A stretch of 64,000 bases of DNA, taken from Phascolomyces articulosus (Eukaryota; Mucoromycota; Mucoromycetes; Mucorales; Lichtheimiaceae). A program made the position numbers and the translations under genes. Below the pieces are notes generated by a model. It was not told the origin of the DNA. It did not search any database and saw only the letters and a program-made list of their open reading frames with translations. The stretch lies in the NCBI GenBank assembly GCA_025677815.1, contig JAIXMP010000016.1, forward strand, positions 620,001-684,000, read 5' to 3'. Shown here piece by piece: positions 49,601 to 63,554 of the stretch. The stretch's first letter is position 1, and every line of letters begins with the position of its first letter.

Positions 49601-51230
49601 GTTGTCAAAAAATAAAAACAGACGTTTCAACTAGTTAATAATACCTATTTCTTTTAAGATGACGACGTAATGACCACAGCCGGTGAGAAACGGAGAGAAT
49701 AAGAGTAATGTTTCAAGTAATGTAAACGGTATACTTTACGTTACCAAGCCAGCCATAAAAACATCTCTTTTTTTTTAGTGAAGAAGGACCTGATCATTCA
49801 TGACTTCATGGTTTTACAATCGTATAAATTTCATTCATGATACCCGATCTTACATATTTTTTGTTCTTTACATCATCTTTTGCTCTTATAGTGATGTATA
49901 TCATCCTTTTAATATCTATTATACGGATAAATAACTTCCTTTTCAAAAGTATCATCATTTCAAGTACAAAACAAGTTTCATAATAATACATGGGAAGCTT
50001 CTTAAAACTCTTATTTTATAGGAAGGAAGAAGTGGGACATTTGAAAAAGGATTTTTTTCCCCAGAAGGACCACATCATCGCTATTTATTTATGTATAAAA
50101 TATATATTTTCCAAATGAAGTACCTACAGGAAGCGACTCTTATGTATCTAATCGACGTAGGTTTTTTCCCCTTTCAACGATATTCTATTATGTAGCCTAG
50201 TAAGATAAAAGTTCTATCACTTGGTTTTTTTTTCAACCTCTTGTAGTCATACTTGACCAGCAGTCTATTAAATATAATATTTATCTGCTATAAGATGAAT
50301 ATGTATATCACCATTCTATTTATTTGAAAAACCAACCTGTTTCTTGCATTCTCCCGCCAATGAATTTATTTGGTAAATCCTGACAGCTGGATTTTAACAG
50401 GTTTTTTTGTCGCTCAATTATTTATTTCTGTACAATCTGGTTTCAGATTTATGTATTATATATTTATACCTACATCAGTGATGGTTATAAAAAAAAGAAG
50501 TGCTTACTGTTCATATTAGTCCGTCAATAGGCAGATCACTGCTCTTACTAGATATATACTAGCAGCAAATCATGGCACAGAAAAAATTGACATAATGATA
50601 AGCAACATAGTAAATAATCTTTAGGCGGATTTATTAATATCAAACTCACCAATGCTTAATTTAATTTCTAGTATATTAGGGAGCAAATGTTTCACATTTT
50701 TCAAAATAAAAAGTGAGATAGTTAGATTCTCATCTTATAACTATGGTACGTACGTCTAGATAAAAAGATAAGTATTGGCAATGGATTAATGGTAAGTACA
50801 ACTCCTCTATGTATAGGTAAACAGTCAAAAAATACTTTGATGGCTTTCACTAACAGCTGACTTAAAGATTTTTATGAGCGGCATATATATTATTACAGTT
50901 ATATATGGATTGAACTGCATTATATTCGCATCCAAAATATAAACAAAATAATAATAGAGTGTTACGATAATAGATGTTATTGAGTGATTAGAACAATAGG
51001 GTGATCTACAAAAGCAATCATTTGAATTTATTTACTTTATTGGTCTTAATCTAATTTTTCTCAGGGTCTGTTTTGTTCCTTGGGAAAAAAAAGAAGTGTG
51101 TGCATGAGTTTTGTTTCTAAACCCAGCTTCGCTTTTTTTTTACGTATACATCGAGAAACAAGCTTTGCTTTTTCTTGTTTTCGAATAAAAAAATATTATT
51201 TGTAATATCATTCTACAGATAAAAAAAACA
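46382..51230. other. Gene-poor spacer with RFX-like sites
   Basis: About 4.8 kb without an intact gene. It holds a CT tract (46611-46647), a perfect RFX X-box-like palindrome (47268-47281) with related half-sites at 46568-46575 and 47228-47235, and otherwise AT-rich sequence. The last 200 bases are the Bro1 leader. Frames such as 48800-49081 have no protein-like pattern. Confidence 0.5.
47268..47281. promoter_or_regulatory. RFX X-box-like palindrome
   Basis: GTCACCATGGCAAC fits the RFX-factor consensus GTNRCC-N2-RGYAAC exactly. It is flanked by an inverted TCATGGTGA copy 16 bases upstream, making a small hairpin. RFX factors regulate DNA-damage and ribonucleotide-reductase genes in fungi. 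The target here would be the small gene to the left or none. Confidence 0.4.
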
Positions 51231-54200
51231 ATGGCACAACAACAGATACCATTTATTCATGCGCCATTTAAACGAACCGACGATGTGGATTGGATACACC
51301 CATTAAAACATTGGATTGCTCATGTATATCAAGATGATCCCGAGAAATATGGTGAAGAAACCTTTGCCCTGAATAGATTACGACAAGATATTCGCGGCGC
51401 AGGCAAAGATTTAACAGGGCGTGATTTACTTTATCGATATTTTGGACAACTTGAATTATTGGACTTACGATTTCCAGTCGATGAAAAACATATCAAGATT
51501 TTATTTACTTGGTAAGGTGAATGAAAAGGAAGAGGAGTTTATGAAATGGAATGAAGAAAAACTCACACACACACACCACCCCATTGATAAAATAAAAAGG
51601 TATGATGCATTTAATGGTCGAGCCACTTCCCAATATTCCTTGGCGTTTGAAAAAGCCAGTGTAATCTTTAATACAGCAGCTACCTTATCTGCTATTGCAT
51701 CGATCCAAAACCGAGCCGAAGCAGAAGGTCGTAAACGCGCGTTCAACTTTTTCCAAGCCTCGGCAGGGATGTTTCTCTATATCAATGATAATTTCTTACA
51801 TGCTCCCTCACAAGATTTGAATCGAGATACTGTGAAAATGTTGACGGAATTGATGCTTGCCCAAGCCCATGAATGTTTTCTAGAAAACTCACTTCGAGAA
51901 AAGAAAAAGGATAGTTTGGTCGCCAAATTAGCCAGTCATGCAGCTTGGGTCTATGGAAGTTTAACGGATGATATTCAAGATTGTATCAGTCGAGGTGTGG
52001 GGGTCGATAAAGGATGGATGGTAACGGCACAGATCAAACACAAATATTATCAAGCTTTAGCACAACACCACAAGGCTGCCGCATGTGCTTTGGATCAAAA
52101 TTTTGGTGAACAAGTATCACGTTTGCAAGCAGCTGAAACAACTGCCAAAGAAGCTGTCAAGCTGATAAGCAATAGTATGTCTTCTTTATTGAATACGGCA
52201 GGTGCCATGAGTTCTTCTGCCAATCATTTTCAACACTATCATGCCACGTTGCCTAGTGATTGTGGTTCCATCATGCAAGAATTATGTAAATCTTTATCGG
52301 CAACATTGGCAGAAAAGCATACTGCTGCAGCGCGTGATAATGATATGATTTATCATGATCATGTTCCCAAGGATGCCATCTTGACCCCCATTGATCGTCT
52401 CAAGGCCGTCAAACCTGTGCCTATTTCGGAATTGTATGGCCCCAATGAAGTCAATAAAGTCATTGGTGGAGATATCTTTGCAAGATTGATCCCTTTGAGT
52501 GTCCATGAAAGTGCTTCTCTGTATTCCGAAGAAAAGGCCAAGTTGGTCCGTGCAGAATCGGAACGATTGGATATTGCCAAGGCTGAATTAAATGCTTCTT
52601 TGGAATATATGAAGTTACCTCAATCTTTGGACAAGTTCAAGCAACAACAAAGAGGAGGAGGGAACAACAATAATGAGCATGCGGCTTTGTTGGATACATT
52701 TGCTATTCCTACCCCAGAAGTACGTGCATGGGCTGATGCTTTGGCACAAGAAGAATCCACCAATAATAATACAACTGTACAAGAATTGATTGAAACATTG
52801 GATGGATTAAAAACACGTGCGGGACACATGTTGGATCAAGCTTCGTTGGCATTGGATCAAGAAATGAGAGAATGTGAAAACATGCGGGTAAAATACTGAG
52901 GCTCTTTTTTTTTTGTTTCTGGATCTGTACCATGACTTTTTATTATTTATTTTTATTAACAAAAAAAAACACACTTGATTATTTAGGTCAAATATGGAGA
53001 GCAATGGTCCCAAAAACCATCGGGTATTATGACAAGTGATTTCCGTCAAGATTTACGTAATCATCGAGAATCATTAAATCATGCATCTCAGTCGGATGGT
53101 CAGCTTTTACGCTATTATGACGAAATTGCTCCCGATATTGGTATCTTACGTCAAGGAGGCAAAAGTAAAGCCATAGAAACCGCATTTACGGAAGCATTGA
53201 CTAGTTTGTTTAATGATAATAACAAGGATGGAAAAAATAATGTCAATAGTTTATTGGATCTAGAAATTGATGTGGGTATCAGTAGTAAAAGTACAGAAAT
53301 CAAAATCAAACGGGTAGAAGCTGCTTTGGATAAACTCGAACAAATGGAAACGGACCGTCGTGAAACATTTGAAGATTTAAAAGAAAAGGTATAGATATTA
53401 TTTTGTTTGTATGATGGTGATTGGAATATATGTGAAGAGGAGGGGAATATGAAGTTATATATTAACCCATATCCATATATATTTATGTAGACGTTGCAAG
53501 ATGATATTTCTCAACTTTTAATCTTAAACAAAAAGACTGTGAATATCGAACAACAAATCTTTAGTTCCGAATTGGAAAAGTTTAAACCACATCAACAACG
53601 TATTTCAGCTTCGATCCATCAACAACAACAAGTGATTCAAGAATTATCAGCTGCTTTTAAAGCAGTGATGGATGGAGAAGAAGCACAAAAATTACAAAAA
53701 CGTTGGGATGCAGCTGAAAGGCAACGACGTCAAATCATTGAACGATTTAAACGAGCTCATGCTGGATATCTTGAAACCAAAGAAGGATTGAGGTATATAT
53801 ATATATATATATATATATTATAGATTTATATAATGGAAAAGGCAGGAGAAATAGAAATGGAAAAGGGGATACTATATATAATGAAAAAACCTGTCAAAAA
53901 AGAATCTTGTTTCTAATGTAGAAGGAGGAAAAATCCACTTTTTTGATTCGTCTCCATAGAAAAGGAATTCAATTTTATTCCAGTCTTTGTGATGTAATTG
54001 AATCTTTGGTCAACAATACTCGTAAATTTGCCAACGAGCGTCAACGAGAACGAGATGAAATGACAGAAACATTGGAAACTGAGCGTAGTGGTCGAGAACA
54101 AGAATTATTAAAAGAAAAGTTAAGCAAGTATACATCCTCCGCTGCTGCCACTGTTACATCATCTACAGCAACAGCACCACCAGCAACAACATCGACTATG

Positions 54201-55556
54201 ATGATGCCATCTGCACCACCTACCATTGATACAGCTAGTATTTCAAGTTTAGCTGATAAAGCACGTCAAATGTCCATTGGTCTCGATAATAATCAAAATA
54301 GTAGTCCTAATCCATTGTATTATACAAGTCAACTTCAACAACAACCAACGGCTTCACCTATTACACCACAATCTTATTCTACTTCATCTCAGTCATTTGT
54401 TGCTGCTTCTGCACCTCCGCAACCAACACCTAGTTATTCTAATCCTCCTCCCCCACCTCCTTCTTCTTCACAGCATCCTGTTCCACAACAGCCCTCTTCA
54501 TCGACACCTCAACCACTTCAGGGTTTTCCTCAACCTTATACCAGTTATGGATCTCAACCAGTACCTTCTCAACAACAACAGCAACAACCTGCTACTTACC
54601 AACAACAACAACAACAGCAACAACCTGCTACTTACCAACAACAACAACAACATCAACCTTCTGCTCCACCTCCACCACAGCCTTTACAAAGAGCACCTTC
54701 TTACTCGGCATCCAATAATAATTACATGAATTCACCAGCAGGTGCATCTCCAGTACCTTACATGTTTCCACAACAACAACCTGTTCCATCCACACCTGCT
54801 CTACCTAGACAGGATATGTATGTATCTTCACCTGTAGCATCTGCACCACCACCTCCATCCAGTTTATATAGTAATACTAATAATAGTGCTGGACCTCCTA
54901 CTGCTCCATTACCATCTACTTCTTCATCTATCCCATCTACCTATCCCACACAAGCACAACCACAGCAACCACCTCCACAATCACAACCCCAATTTCAACC
55001 ACAACAACAGCCACCACAACATCGTTATTCGATGCCTGTGTATCCTCAACAACCACATCAGCAACAGGTACCAAAACCTATGCCATTACCTCAGATTCCT
55101 CAACAACAACAACAATCATCCTTTATCCCACAACTTCAACAAAGGCAATCACAACAACCTCCTCCATTGCCAAATAAGCCACCACAGATGCAATCTGAAC
55201 AACAGCAACAAAAACAACCACCTCCACCCCCTATATCCATGCCTAGTTACCACCCCATGTTATCATCCAGTGTAGAATCTTTATCCACTCGTTCGGACCC
55301 ACCTACTAACAACAATAATACAATGCCAACACCTCAATTACCACCACAACAACCATCTTATTATAGTGGTGGTACTCCTGCCCCTCCTCCTCCTCCTCCA
55401 CAACAACAACAACAACAACAGCCCTCTTGGCAACAACAACCGCAACAAGGTTATATACCACAACAGCAGCCCTATCAACAACAACAGCAACAACCTTATT
55501 GGCGACCTTTGGATCCTAACAGTGGTAATAATAACAATGGGTCACTTTTGGATTAA
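51231..55556 (+). CDS. Bro1/ALIX-family ESCRT-associated protein with long Gln/Pro-rich tail
   Basis: Five exons (51231-51511, 51600-52887, 52987-53388, 53491-53792, 53960-55556) join in phase to 1289 residues. The Bro1 domain starts at the N-terminus (IPFIHAPFKRTDDVDWIHPL) and includes FTWYDAFNGRATSQYSLAFE across the first intron, then AAWVYGSLTDDIQDCISRGV and KGWMVTAQIKHKYYQALAQH. The V domain follows (about 400-790), helical and coiled coil. From about 830 the rest is a Q/P tail of some 460 residues with CAA/CAG repeats, PPPLPNKPP SH3-type motifs and PSAPP-like PTAP/PSAP motifs that could bind the ESCRT-I UEV domain. Bro1/ALIX recruits ESCRT-III and deubiquitinases at endosomes. The tail is longer than in yeast Bro1. 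Whether this is the Bro1 or Rim20 orthologue cannot be settled from the domain layout. Confidence 0.9.
54560..55540 (+). repeat. CAA/CAG and CCA/CCT triplet-repeat tract in the Bro1 tail
   Basis: In-frame triplet arrays encode Gln and Pro runs. Two adjacent copies of a CCTGCTACTTACCAACAACA unit occur at about 54588-54645. All stay in frame, so they lengthen the disordered tail rather than disrupt it. Confidence 0.8.
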
Positions 55557-57244
55557 GAACAGTTTTCTTTAATATATAAAAAAAAAACCGCAAAAAACAT
55601 TGGATCGTACACATCACATATATAATTATAATTTTTATTTTGAATCATAATAAATAGTTTTATGGATTTTATTTTAATAATTACTTTCTAGATCTCTTTT
55701 CTTTTTCCACATATTATATATAACACATAAAGGATAGTGGAATGACGATCGTCAGATCAGCGCTGACTTTTTTTTTTGTATCTATTTCTCTCCACATGTT
55801 TATAAAAGGTCCGGCACTTTTTTTTAGTGTAACCTCAAATTGGACGACTTTGCAAGTTGTTCAACGTGCGTGTTACTTCTATTTCCACACACATGGATTT
55901 TCGTTTTAATCGCGGAAATAACTAACCAGGATGATGGTCCCTTTTTTTTTTATTATTATTATTTTATAAGGAGCCTTTGGCAGGATATCATCATTTATCA
56001 TAAATCATTTATGCTTTTTTTTTTTGGCTTCCAATAAATGGAGTAACGGTTAAAGAGCCTCCTATAAATTAGCTTTTTTGTTCTTTTGCGCCATCCATAT
56101 CGTTATAATAATAATAATAATATAAATAACGTTGTTGTTGTTGTTGATAACCACCAAACCAAACCAAACTTATCCATTCATTCATCTTTTTTCTCCTTAT
56201 TTTTTTTTTCGTTTCAATATGAATTAACTGTTGTCATTTTTCTTTTCAGATAATTCATATATGTTTTATATATATGGATCTAACGTGTGTCGGTATACTA
56301 TACTATACTCCAGTAGTAATTATATTGTTATTTGAAGAAAATAAGAATTCAATGATGATGGATAATCTTAATACAAGTATGTATACTTTTTGATATTATT
56401 TCTCATATATCTTTATCATTTTGACGTCTTTTTTTTTACCTTCTCCCTGTCTCTCCCTTCCTCCTCCTTCTTCCCACTTTGACTCCTCTTCTATGTACTC
56501 ATCCATCTCCCTTTGACAAATAAAATAGTAATGGTTAATAAGTGATAAAAAAAACACCACAGAGAAAACCTAATTAGATTAAGAAGAAGAAAAAGAAGAA
56601 AGAAAAACAAACAAATCGGTTTGATTCCATGATGGTAATCGCGTAATATTATAAATATATTAAATATTGGCCCTTAATTTTACAAGCTCAATTGTAGTAC
56701 CGGATCCTATTTTGTGAGACTATTAAAATGATATTCTACATAGCTAATATATAATAATATAAAAAGGTTCATGAAATCTGTTTGATTTCATGGTATCATA
56801 ACATCATTAACAAAGGGGAAGAAAAGGAGTGTTTCTTTTGCCAATGATGAATGTGAGTATTACTATTATTTTGTTGTTGTTGTTGTTGTTGTATATCTCA
56901 TTCGGGGGGGGGGAAGAAGAGGAGGTGTTATGAACGGGATAATCCAACGCTTGATAATAAAGAAAAAAAGGGGGTGGAGTAGAAAGAATAAGTAGATGGA
57001 TGTTTGTGTGTCGATAATTGTAATCATAATAATAATAATACAAGTCAAAAAGATCGACAAGAAAATCTTTAACTCGTCTTCTTTCTCATCTTCTCTTTCT
57101 CTTTCTCTTCTTTTTCTCTTTTTCTTTCTTTAATATATATTTTTATATAATACATATTTTTAATTTATATACATCTATTTTATATCACTTCAATTTACAC
57201 CAAAAAAAAGGACCGCTAATCACCACAACAATAATACAAATAAT
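55557..57244. other. Intergenic between Bro1 and G-alpha B
   Basis: The Bro1 3' flank, then AT-rich sequence. The final 180 bases are a pyrimidine-rich leader (CTT/TTC runs at 57070-57130) for G-alpha B. GTT repeats lie at 56130 and 56870. No gene seen. Confidence 0.5.
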
Positions 57245-58657
57245 ATGGGTTGCTGTCAATCAAACGAAGTACACGATGGCAAGGCACGCAATGAAGAGAT
57301 TGAGAATCAGATCAAACGAGATAAACTCAATATGCGCAATGAAGTCAAAATGTTGTTGCTCGGTAATAAAATATCCTAATTTATTCATATATGAATAAAA
57401 TATACCCAAAAACCAAAAATAACTCTATAAGCATGAAAAAAAATTCATAGGTGCGGGCGAATCGGGTAAATCAACGATTCTTAAACAAATGAAATTAATT
57501 CACGATGGTGGCTATTCGCGTGATGAACGAGAAGCATTTAAAGAAATTATCTTTTCAAATACTGTACAATCCATGCGAGTGATATTGGAAGCCATGGATA
57601 ATATGGGTGTAGCCTTGACACAATCTTCCAATGATCATCATGCTGGAATCATTATGGAGATGCCTTCGCAAATTGAACGCGAATCTTTACCTAACGATGT
57701 GACCTTGGCTGTCAAGACATTATGGAAAGATCCTAATTTATTAAGTGTATTTGAACGTAGCCGAGAATATCAATTAAATGATTCTGCAAAATAGTAAGTG
57801 GGGCTGGTTGTGTTGTATGAGATTTTGGACAAGGAAAAATCATAAAGAGTCCACCATCACTCATCATCCTCATCTTTATTTTGTATCTTAGTTATTTTGA
57901 TTCTATTGATCGTATTGGTGATATAAATTATGTACCTACAGATCAAGATGTACTTCGTTCTCGTGTAAAGACCACGGGTATTACTGAAACAACATTTGTT
58001 ATTGGTGATTTAACATATCGTATGTTTGATGTGGGTGGTCAACGATCTGAACGTAAGAAATGGATTCATTGTTTTGAAAATGTCACTGCCATAATCTTTT
58101 TGGTGGCTATTTCTGAATATGATCAAGTCTTGATTGAAGATGAGACAGTGGTAAGTTTTTTTTTTTTGCTCCTTTTTTTGTCCCCCCTTTCTTTCTTTCA
58201 CTTTTTTTTCCTGGTCTCCTCAGTATTATAAACCATTACTACTACAATTACAGTTTCCATTCCCCTTTTCATGGAATATGGATTCAAGAGCTAAATTCAC
58301 ACTGTTTTTTCTTAGAATCGTATGCAGGAGGCATTGACCTTATTCGACTCTATTTGTAATTCAAGATGGTTTGTCAAGACATCTATCATTTTATTCTTAA
58401 ACAAGATTGATATCTTTAAAGAAAAGTTACCCAAACATCAATTATCAGAAAGTTTTTCAGACTTTCAAGGACCTGAAACATTTGATGCTGCCAGTGATTA
58501 TATTTTAAATCGATTTGTATCTTTGAATCAATCTGATTCTAAGCAGATTTATACGCATTTCACTTGTGCAACGGATACACAACAAATTCGGTTCGTCATG
58601 GCAGCAGTCAACGATATTATTATTCAAAATAATTTACGTGAAGGTGGTTTATTGTAA
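57245..58657 (+). CDS. Heterotrimeric G protein alpha subunit B
   Basis: Four exons (57245-57362, 57451-57793, 57892-58150, 58316-58657) give 353 residues. MGCCQS matches a myristoylation plus palmitoylation start. P-loop [24 protein letters not shown] with the switch I Arg, [16 protein letters not shown] with the switch II Gln, NKIDIF and [15 protein letters not shown] are all intact. The C-terminus NLREGGLL lacks the pertussis-toxin Cys. The first intron (inside LLLG-AGES), the one before the YF..SIDRI segment and the one before NRMQ fall at the same codons as in the A copy. The position before IHCF and the TCAT exon boundary differ. Fungal G-alphas control mating, cAMP and sporulation signalling; the specific class is not assigned. 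Confidence 0.96.
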
Positions 58658-59443
58658 ATCATCATCAACAATAATCATTTCAACAATTATCCGCTCTCCT
58701 GATCCAACAACAACAAAAACGCATCCATTCTTCATTAACAACCTATCAACAGATTATATAAAATGGCATCCATCTTTTTTCTTTCTTTCATTATTTTAGT
58801 ATAACAACATTCAACAAATCACCCTTATATATACAGTTTAACTTGTTTCCTCCCTTTTCAAAAAGGCGGCGTGGTTTTTGCATGGAAACAAGAAAAAAAA
58901 AATGACGATATATTGGATTTCCTCTTATATATAATATATATTTATATATACAACACGTTTACTCTTAATTAAATTTAAACAGTTTGACTGTTCAACTCCT
59001 CCTTTTTTTTCCCTTTTATCCTTCTTTTTTTTACTTATAACAACCAACCCAATCCAAATTCAAACCTACTACCTTATTCTCTCCTATTATATCAAATTCA
59101 TTTGTGTACTGATTATACATTTAACCATTTTTCTTTTCTCCTTATTTTTATTATTCTTATTTTATATATCGTTTTGCTTTCATAGTTTATATTTTTTTTT
59201 TAAAAAAAAGAGAAACAACGTGGACCCATTTTTTGTGTTACCATTATCATTATCATCATCACCCATAAGTCATTTTTGTTTTTTTATCACTATGATTATA
59301 TATTGCGCCTCATTATTATGTGGATGATGGATAAAATTAGAAGAGAGAGAGAAAGATCCACACCTCCAAATCCCTGTATTTGGGTTTGACTCTTATTCTC
59401 TCTCTTTCTCTAATATTACCTCTCTCCCCTACCGCTCCTCCTT
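58658..59443. other. Intergenic, leader-like
   Basis: The G-alpha B 3' flank is followed by strongly T/C-rich sequence leading to the GRDP-like start, including a CT-rich stretch at 59393-59442. No gene seen. Confidence 0.55.
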
Positions 59444-62400
59444 ATGGTAGAAACAAAATATATAGGTCATGAACCATTTTCTAATAATGTGTCAGGTCCT
59501 TCATTAGATCGAGTCACTATTGAAAATTGTTTTTATTATCTCTCATTACTTGAACGATTTCAATCTTTACGACGATCCATGGATGATGATGCATTTAAAA
59601 AGTTTCTAATCATGGCCGAAATGCGATATCGTTACTTTTTTGTTCGTGTTGAACTTAATCGTGAAAAAGAACTTCCTTACGCGTTTCCATTGGATATCAT
59701 GTTTATGTGGCATGCGCATGCACTTTCTCCTTATCGTTTTCAAGATGATAGTGTTCGATTGGCCGGTCTTCCTGTATTTCCACTTCCGTTGAAAGCTATG
59801 GTAATAATAATAATAATAAAAAAACCATCATCAAAATCATCATTCAGAAGAGTCCGATACTATTCGTAAAAAGCTACTACTGTTAATAATTAAATTACAT
59901 TTTTCTCTTCCTGACGCGTATTACTCTTCTTCATTGATCTTCTATTTATTTAGCATATCAATGATATTCAAGAGGCAAGAATTAATTGGGATCGTTATTA
60001 TTTCTGTGACCTTTTATTTCATGAACAAAATGATGCTTGGACTCAATGTACGCGATGTGCAAAAGATAATGGTTCTTCAATGTAAATAAGCAACACATTT
60101 TATTTTTCTCTTATCAAGATGGCTAGTGCTGCATAAAAATATCCATTCATTTGATTAACAAAAAAAAATACCCTTCTTTATTGGACAATGAAAACGATCT
60201 ATTTAATTAGAGAAACCTATATTTCATGGCGACTTGATCCTACGGTTGCTTTAGAATGTTTAAATTGTGGTTTACAATTTAATTTCGATGAAGCTGGTTT
60301 TCAACAATTGAAGAAAACCTATTTATCCTTGGCAAATCATCGCGGTAACGATGATGGTGAAGATAGTCATTGCATTAGTCATCCTCATAACGATACGACA
60401 ACGACAAGCGCCACCACCGATGAAGTACAACAAATCAAGTAAGTAATAATGACTTAATATAGATATTTTTTTGTCCTCCCTTTCCCCTGAAAAAAAAAGG
60501 TCCCGATCAAAACAACATAATCATTATCATCGATAGTACCAATGACAAATTCGCGCGATTGAGAAGTTGAGGAGGCGCAGTCATTTTCAACCCTGATCTT
60601 CTTTCCCATGAAAAACTCTTGCTTCAATTTAGTAAATTTATGCATGATCTGTTCTCTCTCTTTTTTTTTTATACTCATGAATTAGAGGCATGGTTTTAGA
60701 TTCAAAGGGAAAGATAAAATCTGAACAAGTGAAACAAAAAGAAAAGACTATGTTAAAAAAACTTGCTGTGGATTTTGATAAAGTCCATAATTTCGGAGAA
60801 CTGACCGTAACGATTTTGGAAAAATCAAAAGAACTTGATCAAGAACATCAAAATTTTGCCAAAGGTATGTTGTTATTGTATTCTCCTTCCTTTTTCGTGA
60901 AGTATGTTGAGTCATGACCATGTTTCTTTCTGTCTATTGATTGATGATTTCATTTCTTTTTCTCATTCTTTCTTCGACATGCACTTTATGGTTGTTTATT
61001 ATGATTAGAGGTGGTCACAGTGATTGATAGTGCCTATGTTGGCAACCCCACCGTCTTTTCCATGGATTTATTACAAGCAGCAGAAAGACTCGTACAATTT
61101 GTAGATCAAGCACTTGATATTGATTGGGATTTTGAAAAACTTTCTCGAGGCATTCGTCGATATCATGATTTTTTACAATTGATGCATGCGAATCCCAAAA
61201 TCCCATTATTACCCACAATAGAAATTGGTAAACAACAATCTCAACCACAGAACATGTGCCATAAAGGGGTAGTGGGATAAAATGGTTTTAACCGAATATT
61301 TTCGCAAAATAATAGATATTGCATGGCATACACACATGTTACAAGGACCTGTCTATGCGGATTTTATGAGAAGACACCTTGAACGATTACTTAATCATAG
61401 TGATGATCAAGTCCCAGCGCGTGAATATTTGAATACATTAAAGAAAACGGAAATTGCATGGGAAATGGCCAATAGGAATTATCAATTAAAGGTAAATTTT
61501 CCTATTTTACTTCTTGAATTGGGTAAAGTACTCATTATTTACACAACCTATATATTTTATCAATATATAGAACAATTTCCCATCGTTTCCAGAGGTAACA
61601 CCTACCGAACTTCATATGTCATTTATTCCAGGGAGAGTCATTCAAATTGCTTCAGAACCAGCTTATCTTGAATATCAATATGGTGATATCGAACTTCCTG
61701 AAGAACAAGTTTTGGGTCCTTTTTATATGTAAGTGGCAGTTGTAGTATACTCTCCAGTTGAAAAAAAAACCAAGTTAATGAACAGTAAAAAAAACATTAT
61801 ATAGAAAGCTCATGAATAAAACGAAAAAGAATGGCATTTTATCTGCTATGGATGCAAAAGCAAGAAAGATGATTGAAAGGTTTGCTCTGTTCTTTATATA
61901 TTATAATTGTCAGAATATGCCCCCAAATATACATTAGCAAAGTTTAGTAATAATTAATGAACGATCATTTCTGTGTATACAGAAAAACAACAAGTCCAAT
62001 AAGCTATCATGGTTATGGTATAAACGATACTTTTTTCTATAGTAATATTGATATCACTTACAAATCATTTCTAGAATATCAACTTATTATTTTTTTGTTA
62101 CCAATTTTAGTCGATGCTTCATATTCGCTTTTTCAACCTAAAGATCCCAAATATTTGCGTGTAAGTTGTGCTGACGGCGACTCTATCACTGAAGAGAGAA
62201 ATAATAATCTAATGTTGTTGACACATTTTTTTGTTACTGTCCTTTGTTACATAACATAGCTTGCTATAGACTTTATTGATTTTTCAAATGAAGTTTTAAA
62301 GCGTCATACAGCGTACGGATATATAGGGTGAGTAATAATAATAATGCCATATGTTGTACTTTTTCTTTTGCTTTTTTTAAAAAAATGCTATAAAACTAAT

Positions 62401-63554
62401 AATAAATATTAACATTGCTCTTCTTTATTATTCATACACGTAGAACCATTCATATTGCAAGTAAATAATGAGCAAATGATAGATAATGACAAAAAAAAGA
62501 ATCCTTTCTATACAATTACTAATTCAATGTTGTATTTTATTTTAATATTTAGCTAATAGGACAGGTGGAATAAAAAAAGTGTAAGTTTCGCTATCATGAC
62601 TTGATAATGGATTGTTATATTACAAAAAAGATATGTGTTATATATTAACTATACGTTTTTTTTCATATTGTTAGATACAAAGGTGGCGTAACACATCATA
62701 ATACATCATAGACACACAAAAAAAGATATACAACATTTTTTTATAGAAACATATACATAGAATTAATTTATTGTAGTATAAAAGAGTAATTACAATCATA
62801 ATAATGATAATAATATTCACAGCAATATCTTCTTATATTTAGACCTTGAACAACTGGCCATGGATGATGTAAAAAGGATCTACACCATAACCAAAAAACG
62901 AGAGAGAGGTATTATCTAAAAAAAATCGGATTTACCTTATTATTTTTGTTTATATATAACTCCATCAGTTATTATTACCATCATCCACGAATAGTACAAC
63001 ATCTACATTACCTTCATATTATTTCCTCATGAAAAAAATTAGTATATAGGTCTTTTGTTGTATATGTATCCTCTCTCATACTCATACTTAATTTTATTTA
63101 TTTTCTTCAGTGGCACTGGGGCTAGAAAAAAACGATAATAATACTTCCAAAATCCAACTCGGAAATGGTAGTAAAATATGTAAGTATCATATATTACGCA
63201 TCGTCATCATATTCAAAAAAAAAGTTGAATGCATGGCCCTACTACGATGGGTAGGATGATGATGGGTCAATAACAACAGCGCATATTTTTTATATATCTA
63301 CTATTACGTTTTAGGGATGGTCATCATTCTTTTATCTAACTCGTCTTTTTTTTTTCTTGTTAAAAAAAGCCAATACGATTCTTGTGGAAGAGAGAGAAGG
63401 AGAGCAGATACCCAGAAACGCCAATGTTCAATTTATCTATTCTTCTGAACGTGGTGGATGGGGATTTACATCGGATCAAGGAGGATGGATACCTACGAAA
63501 AACTATAATCCTGAACGGTTTTTTATTAGTACATCTGCCGCCGCCATTCAATAG
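59444..63554 (+). CDS. GRDP-like (glycine-rich-domain / DUF1399 family) protein in 17 exons
   Basis: Exons: 59444-59800, 59954-60081, 60211-60438, 60686-60864, 61009-61227, 61316-61491, 61571-61728, 61805-61879, 61983-62017, 62111-62160, 62260-62327, 62444-62460, 62553-62580, 62675-62682, 62843-62908, 63111-63179, 63370-63554, giving 681 residues in a consistent frame. The N-terminal half has two characteristic Trp-His repeats of the family: MWHAHALSPYRFQDD (His90, His92) and DIAWHTHMLQGPVY (His375, His377). Between them two CxxC pairs (151-154, 178-181) could bind zinc. Exons 9 to 14 are tiny (35, 50, 68, 17, 28, 8 bases) and encode a beta-like YGYIGTIHIATNRTGGIKKV. The C-terminus is GGWGFTSDQGGWIP. 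Molecular function is not established in fungi. The small-exon model is plausible but not proven. Confidence 0.75.

Noticed and set aside
52359..52933. Minus-strand frames opposite Bro1
   Set aside because: Antisense shadows without protein-like order.
54590..54660. Repeated CAACAA units resembling a CRISPR array
   Set aside because: No spacers, in-frame coding triplets, eukaryotic host.
54277..55572. Leu/His/Asn-rich frames inside the Bro1 tail
   Set aside because: Frame-shifted readings of the CAA/CCA repeats; the Q/P frame continues the spliced Bro1 protein.
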